From Desulfobacteraceae bacterium (GTDB taxonomy: Bacteria > Desulfobacterota > Desulfobacteria > Desulfobacterales > Desulfosalsimonadaceae), in assembly GCA_014237465.1 (NCBI GenBank), contig JABZFM010000007.1, positions 62,001 through 126,000 of the forward strand: a stretch of DNA of 64,000 nt, read 5' to 3'. Shown here piece by piece: positions 1 through 9,049 of this stretch. How positions within the stretch are numbered: position 1 is the stretch's first letter; each line of letters starts with the position of its first letter. A program made the translations under genes and the position numbers. Below the pieces are notes generated by a model. The model was not told the DNA's origin and did no database searches. It was given only the letters and a program-made list of their open reading frames with translations.

Positions 1-836
1 CCGGCCGCCATTTTCCCCAAAGAAGCCATCTTTTCAGCCTGAAGTAACTGAACCTGGGTTTTTTCCAGTTCCTTTTTCATTCTGATTTCTTCACGTCGGT
101 CATGAAAAAACCCGATGGTTGCCACTATTTTACCGTTTTCATGCACAATCGAGGCACTCAGGCTGATGGGAAAAATCTCCCCACTCTTATGCTTTGCATC
201 AATATGGTATGAAATCAGCTTCCCTTCACCACCATAGTCCTCACTGAGCAGCATTTGCATGACTTCCCGGGCGCCTTCCCCGGAATACACATCCCGAATC
301 GTGATATCGTTTAACGCTTCCTTAACCGTATATCCGGAGAACTGTACAGCCGCTTCATTGAAAATCAAGATTTTACCGGTTGGATCCGCGGCAATCACAC
401 CATCCACTGCGCTGTGTATCAGGTTTCTTAAAAAAGAATTGGAACGGATTCTTCTTTCTTCCATATTCTTTAAGGCCGGCAGATCAAAATCAAGCATCAC
501 AAACGCATCCATTTGATCTCCCAGGTAAACCGGATAAGAATACAAACACAGTGTATCCTCATTGCCTGAAAAATTGTGACTCAGATCATATCTTAAGGAT
601 GCTTTTCCTTCTTTCATCACTTTATTTGCCGGGCAACTCGGACAGGGGCTACTGCACCCTGGGATAACTTCATAACAGGGTTTGCCGATGATGCTTTCAG
701 GGTGACCTGCCATGGCCGTATTATTGGCAGCCAGGATTTTATACTCAGGGGATATGATGAGGAGTTTTCGTTTAAAGGCATCAATCGCATCAATTAAAAA
801 TTTTTTTTCTACTTCAGAACGTGATCTTTTGGGCAT
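1..836 (-). CDS. PAS-domain sensor protein, probably histidine kinase (partial)
   Basis: The reading frame starts with ATG at 836 (complement) and runs off the left edge of the window, so only about 278 N-terminal residues are visible. The first part contains a PAS-like segment with a Cys-rich loop (CYEVIPGCSSPCPSCPANK). A second PAS domain follows (HSAVDGVIAADPTGKILIFN, then IGFFHDRREEIRMKKELEKTQ). The last visible residues (LLQAEKMASLGKMAAG) are the usual entry to a HisKA dimerisation helix, so a histidine kinase core is expected outside the window. No membrane segment is visible, so it is probably a cytoplasmic sensor. It is divergent from hmcA. The input signal is unknown. Confidence 0.8.
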   Translation of the reverse strand, partial: MPKRSRSEVEKKFLIDAIDAFKRKLLIISPEYKILAANNTAMAGHPESIIGKPCYEVIPGCSSPCPSCPANKVMKEGKASLRYDLSHNFSGNEDTLCLYSYPVYLGDQMDAFVMLDFDLPALKNMEERRIRSNSFLRNLIHSAVDGVIAADPTGKILIFNEAAVQFSGYTVKEALNDITIRDVYSGEGAREVMQMLLSEDYGGEGKLISYHIDAKHKSGEIFPISLSASIVHENGKIVATIGFFHDRREEIRMKKELEKTQVQLLQAEKMASLGKMAA

Positions 837-1185
837 CGTCTGTGGCCATTCTTTATTGGGTTGAAATCTCAAAAAACTTAAACAAAATCTTTATCTTATC
901 AAACAAAAACAGTCAAGAAAAACTCCTTTGAAAACCGGTATGCGCCCAATAGAGCCCTTCTCACTCTCTGTCCCATATTCTTTTTCAGGTTCCCCTATGT
1001 AGAGAAGCCGGTTTTCACCAACCATTATTTTTTTATTTATTAATATTTCAGTTAAATGCAGTTTCATATATCATTTTTGTTGACATTTCATACAAAAATG
1101 GTAGGAAATAAAAAACTAACTTTTAAAAAATTACAAAGCCCTTATTAATGATCCTGTAAAAAATCAGATCTCTTAGGTAAAAAGC
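837..1185. promoter_or_regulatory. Divergent intergenic region upstream of hmcA
   Basis: This 349-bp AT-rich stretch separates the PAS sensor gene from hmcA and should hold both promoters. I see no ORF in it. The clearest element is the inverted repeat at 1072-1100 (entered separately), which ends in a TTGACA hexamer at 1080-1085 that could be a -35 box. The matching -10 box is poor, so the promoter is only a suggestion. Confidence 0.4.
1072..1100. promoter_or_regulatory. Perfect 9-bp inverted repeat, candidate hmc operator
   Basis: The arms CATTTTTGT (1072-1080) and ACAAAAATG (1092-1100) are exact reverse complements, separated by 11 bp. The left arm overlaps a possible -35 hexamer, TTGACA at 1080-1085. 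The repeat lies 86 bp before the hmcA ATG. The arrangement suits a dimeric repressor that blocks polymerase. The Rrf2-type protein at 10664-11131 is an obvious candidate, but this link is inference. Confidence 0.35.
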
Positions 1186-2823
1186 ATGTTGAATTTACCA
1201 CCAGGCGGCCTTCTAAAAACTATTGCCATCCTCTTCTTTATTCTTATCCTCTTATTTCCACTGTCCGGCCTGGCGACTCAAAAAAAATTGCGGACGGATC
1301 TGATTTTCATTCAATTGGCAGATACTGATGGTGTCCATCAAATGCCGGATGCTGTTTTTCTTCATGACAAACACACCCGGGCGCAGACAGAACAGGACTG
1401 CAGCAAATGTCACATGAAAGAAAAAAATACGTTTATCTTTAAATTTAACCGGGTAAAAGATGGCGGATATGATGCGGATCAAAAACTTTATCACGAAAAA
1501 TGTATTGGATGTCATCAGGAAAAAAGAAATCAGGGCATAAAGTCCGGGCCGATCACCAGTGAATGCCGGCTGTGTCATTCTCAAGCATCTGTTTACAGCA
1601 GTTCAGCCACGTCGTTTGGATTAAATAAATCCCTTCATTACCGTCATGAAATCTCTGAAGCCATCCCGCCAACCGGTGAAGATAAGGACCGGAACTGCGA
1701 TGCCTGCCACCATGAATACGACAAAGACTTAAACAAGACCACCTACGTAAAAGGTAAAGAAGGCACCTGCCGGTATTGCCATAAAACGGAAAATACGTAT
1801 GACGCGCGCGCTTTCCAAACCGTGGCCCATGAAGATTGCCTCAACTGCCATTATCAATTAAAGGCAAACAATAAAAAAGCAGGCCCCACGGATTGTTCCG
1901 GATGCCATGATGCAGCCAGACAGTCAAAAATTGAAACCATAGAAAATATCCCCAGAATCAGACGGAACCAACCGGACAGTGAACTTCTCTCATTCTGGTT
2001 AAAAGAGGCAATCAAAAACGGGAAACCTTCCCGTCAGTTTATCAAACCGGTTGCATTCAACCATAAATCCCATGAAACAAGTATTGAAACCTGCTACGCC
2101 TGCCACCATGCATCCATGGATTCATGCAGTAAATGCCATACCCGAACGGGTACCGAAAACAGTCAAGATATCCGCCTGGAAACCGCCATGCACGCAACAA
2201 AATCTCCAACCAGCTGCATCGGCTGTCATTCGGAAAAACTGGCGGATAAGAACTGCGCGGGCTGTCACTCACTGATGCGCAGTAAAAACTTTTCAAACAG
2301 CAATTGCAATAAATGTCATACCATCAGTAAAAAATTGCTTGAACCGATTCCGGGAGACGATAGAAATTTTGCAGAAATTGCCGAATCTGAAATCAATTTG
2401 CGGGATACGCCCCAATCGCTGGTGCCGGATAAAGAAATCCCGGAAAATGAAACCCCGGAGACTGTAACCATCGATATTATGAAGGACCAGTATGAAGGCG
2501 CGACATTTCCCCACCGGAAAATTGTACAGGCGCTTTTGGCACGGACTCAGCAGAGTAAGTTGGCTAAACATTTCCATAACGGTGAACAAACCCTGTGCAC
2601 CGGTTGTCATCATTTCACTCCGGCCTCCGTGACGCCGCCCAAATGCGCATCCTGCCACGGAAAAGCACCGATGCCGGAACCGGATGGAAGGCCCGGTTTA
2701 AAAGGCGCCTATCATGGCCAATGTATCGGCTGCCATCAGGAAATGGGGATTGAAAAACCGGTTTCAACGGATTGTACGTCATGTCATCAACTGCGAACCA
2801 AATCGGCTCAACCGTCAAAGTGA
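1186..2823 (+). CDS. hmcA: HmcA, 16-heme high-molecular-weight cytochrome c
   Basis: This is the periplasmic cytochrome subunit of the Hmc transmembrane redox complex, which exchanges electrons with the periplasmic cytochrome c3 pool. The 545-residue protein starts with a Sec signal peptide (hydrophobic residues 9-30, cleavage probably near LSGLA). I count 16 CXXCH heme-binding motifs, the number known for HmcA of Desulfovibrio. The many other His residues, some directly following CXXCH, suit bis-His ligation. It is the first gene of a six-gene hmc operon and is followed after 23 bp by hmcB. A 120-residue stretch without heme sites separates hemes 12 and 13. Confidence 0.95.
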   Translation: MLNLPPGGLLKTIAILFFILILLFPLSGLATQKKLRTDLIFIQLADTDGVHQMPDAVFLHDKHTRAQTEQDCSKCHMKEKNTFIFKFNRVKDGGYDADQKLYHEKCIGCHQEKRNQGIKSGPITSECRLCHSQASVYSSSATSFGLNKSLHYRHEISEAIPPTGEDKDRNCDACHHEYDKDLNKTTYVKGKEGTCRYCHKTENTYDARAFQTVAHEDCLNCHYQLKANNKKAGPTDCSGCHDAARQSKIETIENIPRIRRNQPDSELLSFWLKEAIKNGKPSRQFIKPVAFNHKSHETSIETCYACHHASMDSCSKCHTRTGTENSQDIRLETAMHATKSPTSCIGCHSEKLADKNCAGCHSLMRSKNFSNSNCNKCHTISKKLLEPIPGDDRNFAEIAESEINLRDTPQSLVPDKEIPENETPETVTIDIMKDQYEGATFPHRKIVQALLARTQQSKLAKHFHNGEQTLCTGCHHFTPASVTPPKCASCHGKAPMPEPDGRPGLKGAYHGQCIGCHQEMGIEKPVSTDCTSCHQLRTKSAQPSK

Positions 2824-2846
2824 TGATTGAATAAAGGCTTTAAACC

Positions 2847-3962
2847 ATGGGAATTACCCGAAGACAATTTTTTGGCTGGATGGGTGCTGCAATCGGAAGC
2901 CAGGTGTCCCTTCACAAGGATGCAAATGCAGCATCCAATAAGCATTTCACCGGTTATCCCGGCAGCATGGGTGTGCTTCACGATATCTCCCAATGCATCG
3001 GATGCCGGAAGTGCGAAACCGCATGCAACAAGGTAAACAGCCTGTTACCGCCGGAACGTCCGTTTGATGACCTCAGCGTAATGGACCAGAAACGGCGGCC
3101 CCATGCCAATACATATACAATTGTTAACAGGTTCGACCAACCGGACAGACAATTACCGGTTTTTGTCAAAAAACAGTGCAATCACTGTAAAGAACCGGCC
3201 TGTGTCTCCGCCTGTTTTGTGAAAGCCCTGAAAAAATCAAAAACCGGTGCGGTGGTGTACGACGATTCATTATGCGTTGGCTGCCGTTACTGCATGATCG
3301 CATGCCCATTTGATATTCCGGCATATGAGTACGATAACCCGTTTACACCGGAAGTGACCAAATGCACCCTTTGTCAGCCGAGAATTCTAAACGGCCAACT
3401 CCCCGGCTGTGTTGAAATCTGTCCCAAAGAAGCATTAACATTCGGAACCCGGGATGAACTGATTCAAATTGCCAGGCAGCGGATCAAAAACTATCCGGAC
3501 CGCTATGTGAACCACATTTACGGCGAACATGAAATGGGCGGCTGCAACTGGCTGTATATCTCAAATACCCCTTTTGCCGATCTTGGCATGAGAGAAGATC
3601 TGGGTATTACGCCGGCACCCCAATTAACCAGCGGCGCACTTGCGGCAGTCCCGGTAGTTGTCAGCCTGTGGGTGGTTTTTATAACCGGGATCCATGCGAT
3701 TTCAAAACGAAAAGAACAGATGGCGGCAGACGAAAAACAGGCTGACGTCGGCCGAGTGCTGAAATCAGAACAGGCCAGGTTGACCGAAACCGTTGCAAAG
3801 CTAAAGGAAAAAGCCAAAGAAGAAAAAGAAGCCGCTGTTAAACGAGAAGTTAAAAAAGCGTTAGACGAGGCTGCCAAGCAGGCAAGGAAAACCGTATCTG
3901 ATCCAAAAGCATTGAAGACACCTTCAGAAACGCCTCACACAGAAAATCAGGAGAGCGAATAA
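2847..3962 (+). CDS. hmcB: HmcB, periplasmic four-cluster ferredoxin-like subunit
   Basis: This iron-sulfur electron-transfer subunit links HmcA to the membrane subunits. The start of the protein carries a twin-arginine-type motif (ITRRQFFGWMGAA). Sixteen Cys residues in four groups (50/53/56/60, 111/114/119/123, 143/146/149/153, 173/176/188/192) fit four [4Fe-4S] clusters, as in DsrO/NrfC-like proteins. A single membrane segment spans about 263-284. After it comes a Lys/Glu/Ala-rich tail of about 85 residues, likely a coiled coil in the cytoplasm. The length (371 residues) is as expected for HmcB. It is followed directly by hmcC, with one base between the stop and the ATG. Confidence 0.93.
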   Translation: MGITRRQFFGWMGAAIGSQVSLHKDANAASNKHFTGYPGSMGVLHDISQCIGCRKCETACNKVNSLLPPERPFDDLSVMDQKRRPHANTYTIVNRFDQPDRQLPVFVKKQCNHCKEPACVSACFVKALKKSKTGAVVYDDSLCVGCRYCMIACPFDIPAYEYDNPFTPEVTKCTLCQPRILNGQLPGCVEICPKEALTFGTRDELIQIARQRIKNYPDRYVNHIYGEHEMGGCNWLYISNTPFADLGMREDLGITPAPQLTSGALAAVPVVVSLWVVFITGIHAISKRKEQMAADEKQADVGRVLKSEQARLTETVAKLKEKAKEEKEAAVKREVKKALDEAAKQARKTVSDPKALKTPSETPHTENQESE

Positions 3963-5135
3963 ATGGCACACCCGACCTGCCAGACAAAACCGGTGGTCTT
4001 CACCCCATTTAATATTATTTGCGGCATCATCTTACTCATCGGTGGCGTCATTACCATTTTAAGATTTACCAAAGGAATCGGCGCAGTCACCAACCTTGAC
4101 GACAACAACCCTTGGGGCATCTGGATCGGATTCGACCTGTTATGCGGCGTTGCCCTGGCAGCCGGCGGTTACGTAACATGTGCCACATGTTACATTTTCG
4201 GCCTGAAAAAATTCCGATGTGCGGTTCGCCCGGCGATCCTGACCGCTTTTCTGGGGTATGCGCTCGTCGTTTTAGCGCTTCACTATGATGTGGGAAGACC
4301 CTGGCGTCTGCCGTATCCGATTTTTTTCTCACAAGGGACTTCATCCATTCTTTTTGAAGTGGCTTTGTGTGTATTTCTATATCTGACTGTATTATTCCTC
4401 GAATTTTCGCCTGCAGCATTTGAATGGCTGAATTGGAAACGCGCGCGTTATGTTATCGGCAAAATCTCGCTGGTGCTGGTCATTTTCGGCATTATCCTTT
4501 CCACACTGCATCAATCGTCTCTGGGCGCTCTTTTTCTGATTGTCCCGTCAAAGCTTCATCCGTTATGGCATTCCGGATATCTGGCAGTGTATTTCTTTAT
4601 TTCAAGCATATTTGCCGGTATGTCCATCGTCATTTTTGAACACCTTGTGGTCGATCGATTTCTCCATGACAAGATTGACGAAGAACATGATATTGAAAGC
4701 CGGAACGTGGCGTTGGGGTTTGGAAAAACCGCCTCGTTTCTGATGGCCGGTTATTTAATGATTCAGGTTATCGGCATTGCCATTGATAATGACTGGAAAT
4801 ATCTCGGCACACGATGGGGACTCTGGTATCTGATCGAAATGATCGGTTTTGTGGGGCTGCCGGCAGTTGTTTATGCCATCGGTGTCCGGGAACGAAATCT
4901 AAAGCTGGTCCAGTGGACATCTTTCTGGACCATACTCGGGATTATTTTAAACCGGCTCAACATTTCCCTGGTTGCCTTTAACTGGCAGCTGCCGCTGGGC
5001 CAAAAATATTTCCCGAGTTGGATGGAGGTCATGACCACTGTTTTTATTATCACCATCGGTGTTGTTTTTTTCAAAGTGATTGCCACCCGGATGCCCATTC
5101 TGCATGCTCACCCGGACTATCCGGACGATCATTGA
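3963..5135 (+). CDS. hmcC: HmcC, NrfD-like integral membrane subunit
   Basis: This NrfD/PsrC-family membrane protein has 390 residues and many hydrophobic segments through its whole length. It is the presumed quinone- or proton-handling subunit of Hmc. The start of the protein (PFNIICGIILLIGGVITILRF) and the internal LYDVGRPWR-like stretch (HYDVGRPWRLPYP) are typical of the family. The TGA stop (5133-5135) lies on the boundary of a palindromic repeat: its last two bases are the first GA of GATGGC. The native end of the gene may therefore have been shaped by that insertion. hmcD follows only after the repeat. Confidence 0.93.
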   Translation: MAHPTCQTKPVVFTPFNIICGIILLIGGVITILRFTKGIGAVTNLDDNNPWGIWIGFDLLCGVALAAGGYVTCATCYIFGLKKFRCAVRPAILTAFLGYALVVLALHYDVGRPWRLPYPIFFSQGTSSILFEVALCVFLYLTVLFLEFSPAAFEWLNWKRARYVIGKISLVLVIFGIILSTLHQSSLGALFLIVPSKLHPLWHSGYLAVYFFISSIFAGMSIVIFEHLVVDRFLHDKIDEEHDIESRNVALGFGKTASFLMAGYLMIQVIGIAIDNDWKYLGTRWGLWYLIEMIGFVGLPAVVYAIGVRERNLKLVQWTSFWTILGIILNRLNISLVAFNWQLPLGQKYFPSWMEVMTTVFIITIGVVFFKVIATRMPILHAHPDYPDDH

Positions 5136-5298
5136 TGGCATCGTTAAAAGTCCCATCTACTGCGTTGCAGTGATTTTTCAGCCAATCAAGATACTACATG
5201 TATGATTTCTTGTCTGGAAAATCACTGCCCTTGCCAAATTTTATGGTATTGGTGAAACTTTTAATTTAGCCATCCGGAAACTTTTTACGAATCCATCA
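5133..5298 (+). repeat. MITE-like palindromic repeat, copy 1 (subfamily A), inside hmc operon
   Basis: The 166-bp element begins TGATGGCATCGTTAAAAGTC and ends CTTTTTACGAATCCATCA, which are imperfect terminal inverted repeats. An inner palindrome pairs GCAGTGATTTTTCAG with CTGGAAAATCACTGC. An internal GCCATC at 5269-5274 marks a second, inner end that is shared with the other copies. The closest relative is copy 3 at 18437-18577. It fills most of the 193-bp gap between hmcC and hmcD, and its first bases provide the hmcC stop codon. It has no coding capacity. Confidence 0.85.
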
Positions 5299-5328
5299 AC
5301 TTTAATAAAAAAGAAAACAGGAAAAATC

Positions 5329-5472
5329 ATGGAACCGGACTACAATACACTACAGGAGTTTGTGACACATACCAAGGGGGTCGCTTATCTGCTCATAGCC
5401 GTCGCCCTGGTGGCGCTTCCGGTGTTCTGGCGTTTTTTAACAGACAGAGACGATAAAAAAAGAACTTTTTAA
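5329..5472 (+). CDS. hmcD: HmcD, small single-span membrane subunit
   Basis: This 47-residue protein starts with ATG at 5329, preceded by a purine-rich stretch (AACAGGAAAAATC). It has one hydrophobic helix (VAYLLIAVALVALPVFWRFL) flanked by an acidic N-terminus and a basic/acidic C-terminus (TDRDDKKRTF). Size, single span and place between hmcC and hmcE match HmcD of the Hmc complex, whose exact role is unknown. The gene is short enough to be missed by automatic gene finders. Confidence 0.88.
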   Translation: MEPDYNTLQEFVTHTKGVAYLLIAVALVALPVFWRFLTDRDDKKRTF

Positions 5473-5503
5473 AGCCATATAATTCGCTTTTAAGGAGCAT
5501 GTT

Positions 5504-6181
5504 ATGTATGATTTTCTGACCGGTCCCGGACTATGGCTTTCCATTGGAATATGCCTGACCGGGCTATGCGTTCGGGGCGTGCTCTATGTCAAAGGTTTGA
5601 ACTGGCAGCTGGATCGTGTCGCCTATACCGCGCACCCAAAGGCGGGGATGAAAGGGGCCCTGCGTTCAATCTTCTTCTGGGTGCTTCCTTTCGGGACCCG
5701 CAGCTGGCGTGCCCAGCCGCTGATGACCGTTCTTTTTTTTGTTTTTCATATCGGGGCGGTTGGGGTCCCTCTGTTTCTTTCCGCACATAATATGGTGCTC
5801 CAGGAAAAGCTGGGGTTTTCGTTTGTCTCAATAAATCAGACCGCTGCGGATATCATGAGCTGGGGTGTTATTATCAGTGCGGTTTTCCTGACCCTTCGCC
5901 GTATGGTTCTGCCGGAAGTCCGGATTCTTACAACCACCTATGATTATCTGGTTCTGTTTCTTTCCGCCGCCCCTTTTCTAACCGGCCTGATCTGTCGCTA
6001 TGAAATCGGCAATTACTCATTTTTTCTGATTGTTCATATCATCCTTGGAGAAATACTGCTGATCGCCATTCCGTTCACCAAGCTGTCTCACATTCTGCTG
6101 TTCTTTTTATCCCGTGCGCAACTGGGCATGGATTTCGGCATCAAACGCGGTGGCATGAAGGGTAAAGGACTTGCCTGGTAA
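5504..6181 (+). CDS. hmcE: HmcE, NarI-like cytochrome b membrane subunit
   Basis: This 225-residue membrane protein is of the NarI/DsrM type, with about five hydrophobic segments and several conserved His residues (for example FHIGAVGVPLFLSAH and FLIVHIILGEILLI) that could bind b hemes. It is expected to exchange electrons with menaquinone and pass them to the cytoplasmic HmcF. An SD-like AAGGAG lies just upstream of the ATG at 5504. It is a paralogue of TmcC (13550-14212) in this window: both share the pattern FLSAH...PFTKLSH. Confidence 0.92.
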   Translation: MYDFLTGPGLWLSIGICLTGLCVRGVLYVKGLNWQLDRVAYTAHPKAGMKGALRSIFFWVLPFGTRSWRAQPLMTVLFFVFHIGAVGVPLFLSAHNMVLQEKLGFSFVSINQTAADIMSWGVIISAVFLTLRRMVLPEVRILTTTYDYLVLFLSAAPFLTGLICRYEIGNYSFFLIVHIILGEILLIAIPFTKLSHILLFFLSRAQLGMDFGIKRGGMKGKGLAW

Positions 6182-6219
6182 TCGTATTGTAAAGGATTCC
6201 AAAATGGGAGAAACAAGCA

Positions 6220-7608
6220 ATGCCTGAAGGAACACTTTGTAATAAAAGTCCCATTCAAACCGATGAAACGTTAAAAACATTATTATCGGATACCGGCGGC
6301 AAACAATATTACGATGAAATGAAATCCCTAGAGGTTGACATCCCTCTGTTATGGACGACTATCCAAAAAACATGCAAATCCCGCATCCGGACCTGGCTTA
6401 AAATCTGTGCCCACTGCGGCATGTGTGCTGACAGCTGTTTTCTTTACCGAATAAACGACCAGGACCCCAAACAGGTACCCGCCTACAAAATACAATCGAC
6501 CCTGGGAGAAATTATCCGAAAAAAAGGAAAAGTGGATAACGCATTTATGCACATGGCCATGGAAACCGCATGGGCAAAATGCACATGCTGCAACCGCTGC
6601 GGCCTGTATTGTCCCCACGGCATTGATATGGGAATTATGTTTGGTTATCTGCGCGGACTTTTGTATCAGCAGGGATTTGTGCCATGGGAACTCAAAATCG
6701 GTGCCGGCATGCACCGGGTCTACCAAGCGCAAATGGATGTAACCGATGAAGATTTTGTCGAAACCTTTATATGGATGGCCGAAGAATACGAGGAAGACTA
6801 TCCCGGTCTCAAAGTCCCGGTTGACAAGGTTGGGGCGGATATCATGTATACCGTCAACGCCCGTGAAGTTAAACATTACCCGGAGGATCTGGCAGAAGCC
6901 GCTATTTTATTCCATTTGGCCGGAGAAAACTGGACAATTACAAGCCGGGGATGGGAGCAGACCAGCCTGGCCATGTTTGCCGGAGACTGGGAAGCCTGTA
7001 AAATTCAGGTGGAATCTGTTTATGAAGCCATGGAGCGGTTGAAGCCCAAACGCATGGTGGGAACCGAATGCGGCCATGCACACCGGGCAACGGTTGTGGA
7101 AGGGCCTTACTGGGCAGGCCGCAAAGACGGGCTCCCCCCGGCGGAGTCGATTCATTATGTGGAGTGGCTCGCCGAAGCGTTGAGAACCGGCAAATTAAAA
7201 ATCGACCCGAAAAAACGCATCAAGGAACCGGTCACGCTTCAGGATTCCTGTAACTATGTCAGGAATCACGGGCTGAAAGAAATTACACGGGAAATTATGA
7301 GTTATATCGTGGAACCGGGCTATTTCATTGATATGAGCCCAAACCGGGAGCACAACTATTGCTGCGGCGGCGGCGGCGGTTTTAATGGAATCGGACTATA
7401 CAGGGAACAACGCAATAAAGCCTTGCTTACCAAAAGAGACCAGATTCTCAACACCGGTGCAAAACTTGTCCTTGCACCCTGCCACAATTGCTGGGACGCC
7501 ATCCGGGACCTGGAAGAAGAATACCGCATCGGCATTCGCTGGTCGTTTTTAAAGCCATTGCTCATCGATATGCTTGAAATCCCTGAACACCTTAAGGCGC
7601 AGGAATAA
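6220..7608 (+). CDS. hmcF: HmcF, cytoplasmic iron-sulfur / CCG-domain subunit
   Basis: This is the cytoplasmic HdrD/DsrK-like subunit of Hmc. The N-terminal half has two [4Fe-4S] motifs, C63-x2-C66-x2-C69-x3-C73 and C121-x2-C124-x2-C127-x3-C131-P. The C-terminal half holds CCG (cysteine-rich) domain signatures ([26 protein letters not shown]), which in heterodisulfide reductases carry a special [4Fe-4S] site. It is therefore the likely end point or entry for cytoplasmic thiol/disulfide or ferredoxin electrons. The length (462 residues) is as expected. It is the last structural gene of hmc and has a clear paralogue in TmcB. Confidence 0.93.
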   Translation: MPEGTLCNKSPIQTDETLKTLLSDTGGKQYYDEMKSLEVDIPLLWTTIQKTCKSRIRTWLKICAHCGMCADSCFLYRINDQDPKQVPAYKIQSTLGEIIRKKGKVDNAFMHMAMETAWAKCTCCNRCGLYCPHGIDMGIMFGYLRGLLYQQGFVPWELKIGAGMHRVYQAQMDVTDEDFVETFIWMAEEYEEDYPGLKVPVDKVGADIMYTVNAREVKHYPEDLAEAAILFHLAGENWTITSRGWEQTSLAMFAGDWEACKIQVESVYEAMERLKPKRMVGTECGHAHRATVVEGPYWAGRKDGLPPAESIHYVEWLAEALRTGKLKIDPKKRIKEPVTLQDSCNYVRNHGLKEITREIMSYIVEPGYFIDMSPNREHNYCCGGGGGFNGIGLYREQRNKALLTKRDQILNTGAKLVLAPCHNCWDAIRDLEEEYRIGIRWSFLKPLLIDMLEIPEHLKAQE

Positions 7609-7615
7609 TATGAAA

Positions 7616-7632
7616 AGGAGAATGCATCTCCT
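7616..7632 (+). other. Small hairpin between hmcF and the stress-protein gene
   Basis: AGGAGA (7616-7621) and TCTCCT (7627-7632) form a 6-bp stem around a 5-base loop, 25 bases before the ATG of the next gene. There is no T-run, so it is not a Rho-independent terminator. It could mask or protect RNA between the structural and regulatory parts of the transcript, but nothing proves a role. Confidence 0.25.
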
Positions 7633-7657
7633 GTATACCAGAAAATGAGGTGATCAA

Positions 7658-8569
7658 ATGTTTAAAAAAATTTTATTTGCGACTTCCGCCACAGAGGCCT
7701 GTGATCATGCTGCCCGGGTCGCATTTGACATGGCCCAGCGATACAATGCCCATATTGATGTTTTCCATGTTCTTGGTATCCCCTCCCGGGGCTACAGCCA
7801 GGTTGTTGTTGATGTAAAAACCGGCGACGAGGTAGCGCTGGATGATAATTACCGAGACCTGGTCAAAGAAGAAATCCGCACCTATTATGACCATCAGATC
7901 GCAAAAACAAAAAACTGGTCCATTGATGTGGCAATCGGTCTGCCCCACCGCGAGATATTGAGAATCGCCCGACTTATGAAACCCGATATGATTGTAATGG
8001 GTGGAAGCACCGGCGCATCCGGCTCCTATGCGCATAAAAAAATTGTAACCGGCTCGACATTTCAACGCGTGGCCAAGGCGGCCCATTGCCCGGTCCTGGT
8101 CATCAACCGGCCGGCCGGATCATTTTGGGGCGGCTTTTCCAACGTTGTCTTCGGTACTGACTTTTCTAATGCCGCAGACACCGCATTTGAGTTCGCATTT
8201 AAGCTGGTTAAAGAACTGAATTGTGATTTTCATATTTTTCATGCCCTTGATATTACAGGCTTTCAGATGAACAATCTTCATACACAGGACTATATCGAGG
8301 ACCAGATTCAAAAAGCCGGCCGGCAACTCAGGTTTAAATATATTTCCAAAATGGAAAATTTCAAAGATTACGCCATGGAAGTTTGGGAAGGCATCCCGTT
8401 TGTTGAAATTGTAAAATATGCCAGGGAAAAGCACGCGGACCTGATCGTCATGGCCTACAATACAAAAAAGACAGATGAGAAGGATGCGTCGATCGGCAGT
8501 GTTGCCGAACAGGTGATCCTGAGGGCCAATTGTCCGGTCATCAGCATAAACCGATCAGTCGGCAAATAA
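7658..8569 (+). CDS. Tandem-domain universal stress protein (UspA family)
   Basis: The 303-residue protein consists of two Usp domains. The first (1-150) starts MFKKILFATSATEA and ends with a full nucleotide-binding G-x2-G-x9-G(S/T) pattern (GGSTGASGSYAHKKIVTGST), so it probably binds ATP. The second (about 158-300) starts NVVFGTDFSNAAD, and its loop (AYNTKKTDEKDASIGSVAEQ) is less canonical. It lies 49 bp after hmcF and just before the response regulator, so it is probably co-transcribed with the redox complex. The role is inferred as stress or energy-state sensing. Confidence 0.88.
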   Translation: MFKKILFATSATEACDHAARVAFDMAQRYNAHIDVFHVLGIPSRGYSQVVVDVKTGDEVALDDNYRDLVKEEIRTYYDHQIAKTKNWSIDVAIGLPHREILRIARLMKPDMIVMGGSTGASGSYAHKKIVTGSTFQRVAKAAHCPVLVINRPAGSFWGGFSNVVFGTDFSNAADTAFEFAFKLVKELNCDFHIFHALDITGFQMNNLHTQDYIEDQIQKAGRQLRFKYISKMENFKDYAMEVWEGIPFVEIVKYAREKHADLIVMAYNTKKTDEKDASIGSVAEQVILRANCPVISINRSVGK

Positions 8570-8593
8570 TAACTTAATGCAAAGGGGTTCACA

Positions 8594-8944
8594 ATGAAGA
8601 AGAAAATTTTAATTATTGACGATGACCCTGCTGTTGTAGATTACCTGACCACTCTTTTTGAGGATAATGGATACGCCGCATGCTCAGCGATGACTGCTCA
8701 GGATGGTCTTAAGCGTGCTCAAAAGGAACGTCCGGACCTGATCACACTGGATCTGGAGCTGCCGGATGAATGGGGGCCGCGATTCTACCGCAAGCTGTCT
8801 TCGGACAAAGAACTGAAAAACACACCGGTTATCGTGATCAGCGGTCTTTCCGGCAACAAGTATGCTGTCAGCAAAGCGGTGGCCAGTCTTTCCAAACCCT
8901 TTGACCGGGATGAACTGTTAAAAATTGTTAAGGAAAACGTATGA
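8594..8944 (+). CDS. Single-domain response regulator (Rrf1-like)
   Basis: This 116-residue protein is a CheY-like receiver with no output domain. It has the acidic triad D9-D10-D11, the phospho-acceptor D53 (LITLDLELPD) and the conserved Lys-Pro near the end (SLSKPFDRDE). In Desulfovibrio the hmc operon ends with rrf1, a response regulator, and rrf2. This gene holds the rrf1 position, but here a histidine kinase gene follows it. It probably works by protein contact and not by binding DNA. Confidence 0.88.
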   Translation: MKKKILIIDDDPAVVDYLTTLFEDNGYAACSAMTAQDGLKRAQKERPDLITLDLELPDEWGPRFYRKLSSDKELKNTPVIVISGLSGNKYAVSKAVASLSKPFDRDELLKIVKENV

Positions 8945-9049
8945 CAATTGATTGAATAACCTGTTGTTAATTTACAAAAATAAGAATTACTGGAATGGCG
9001 TCCCCATTCTGAATACGTGAATATCCGAACCAACCAGGTAAATTTAAAA

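Noticed and set aside
6349-6876. Minus-strand ORF of 175 codons
   Set aside because: It is opposite hmcF and the product is a shadow rich in Phe, Gly and Val with no family features.
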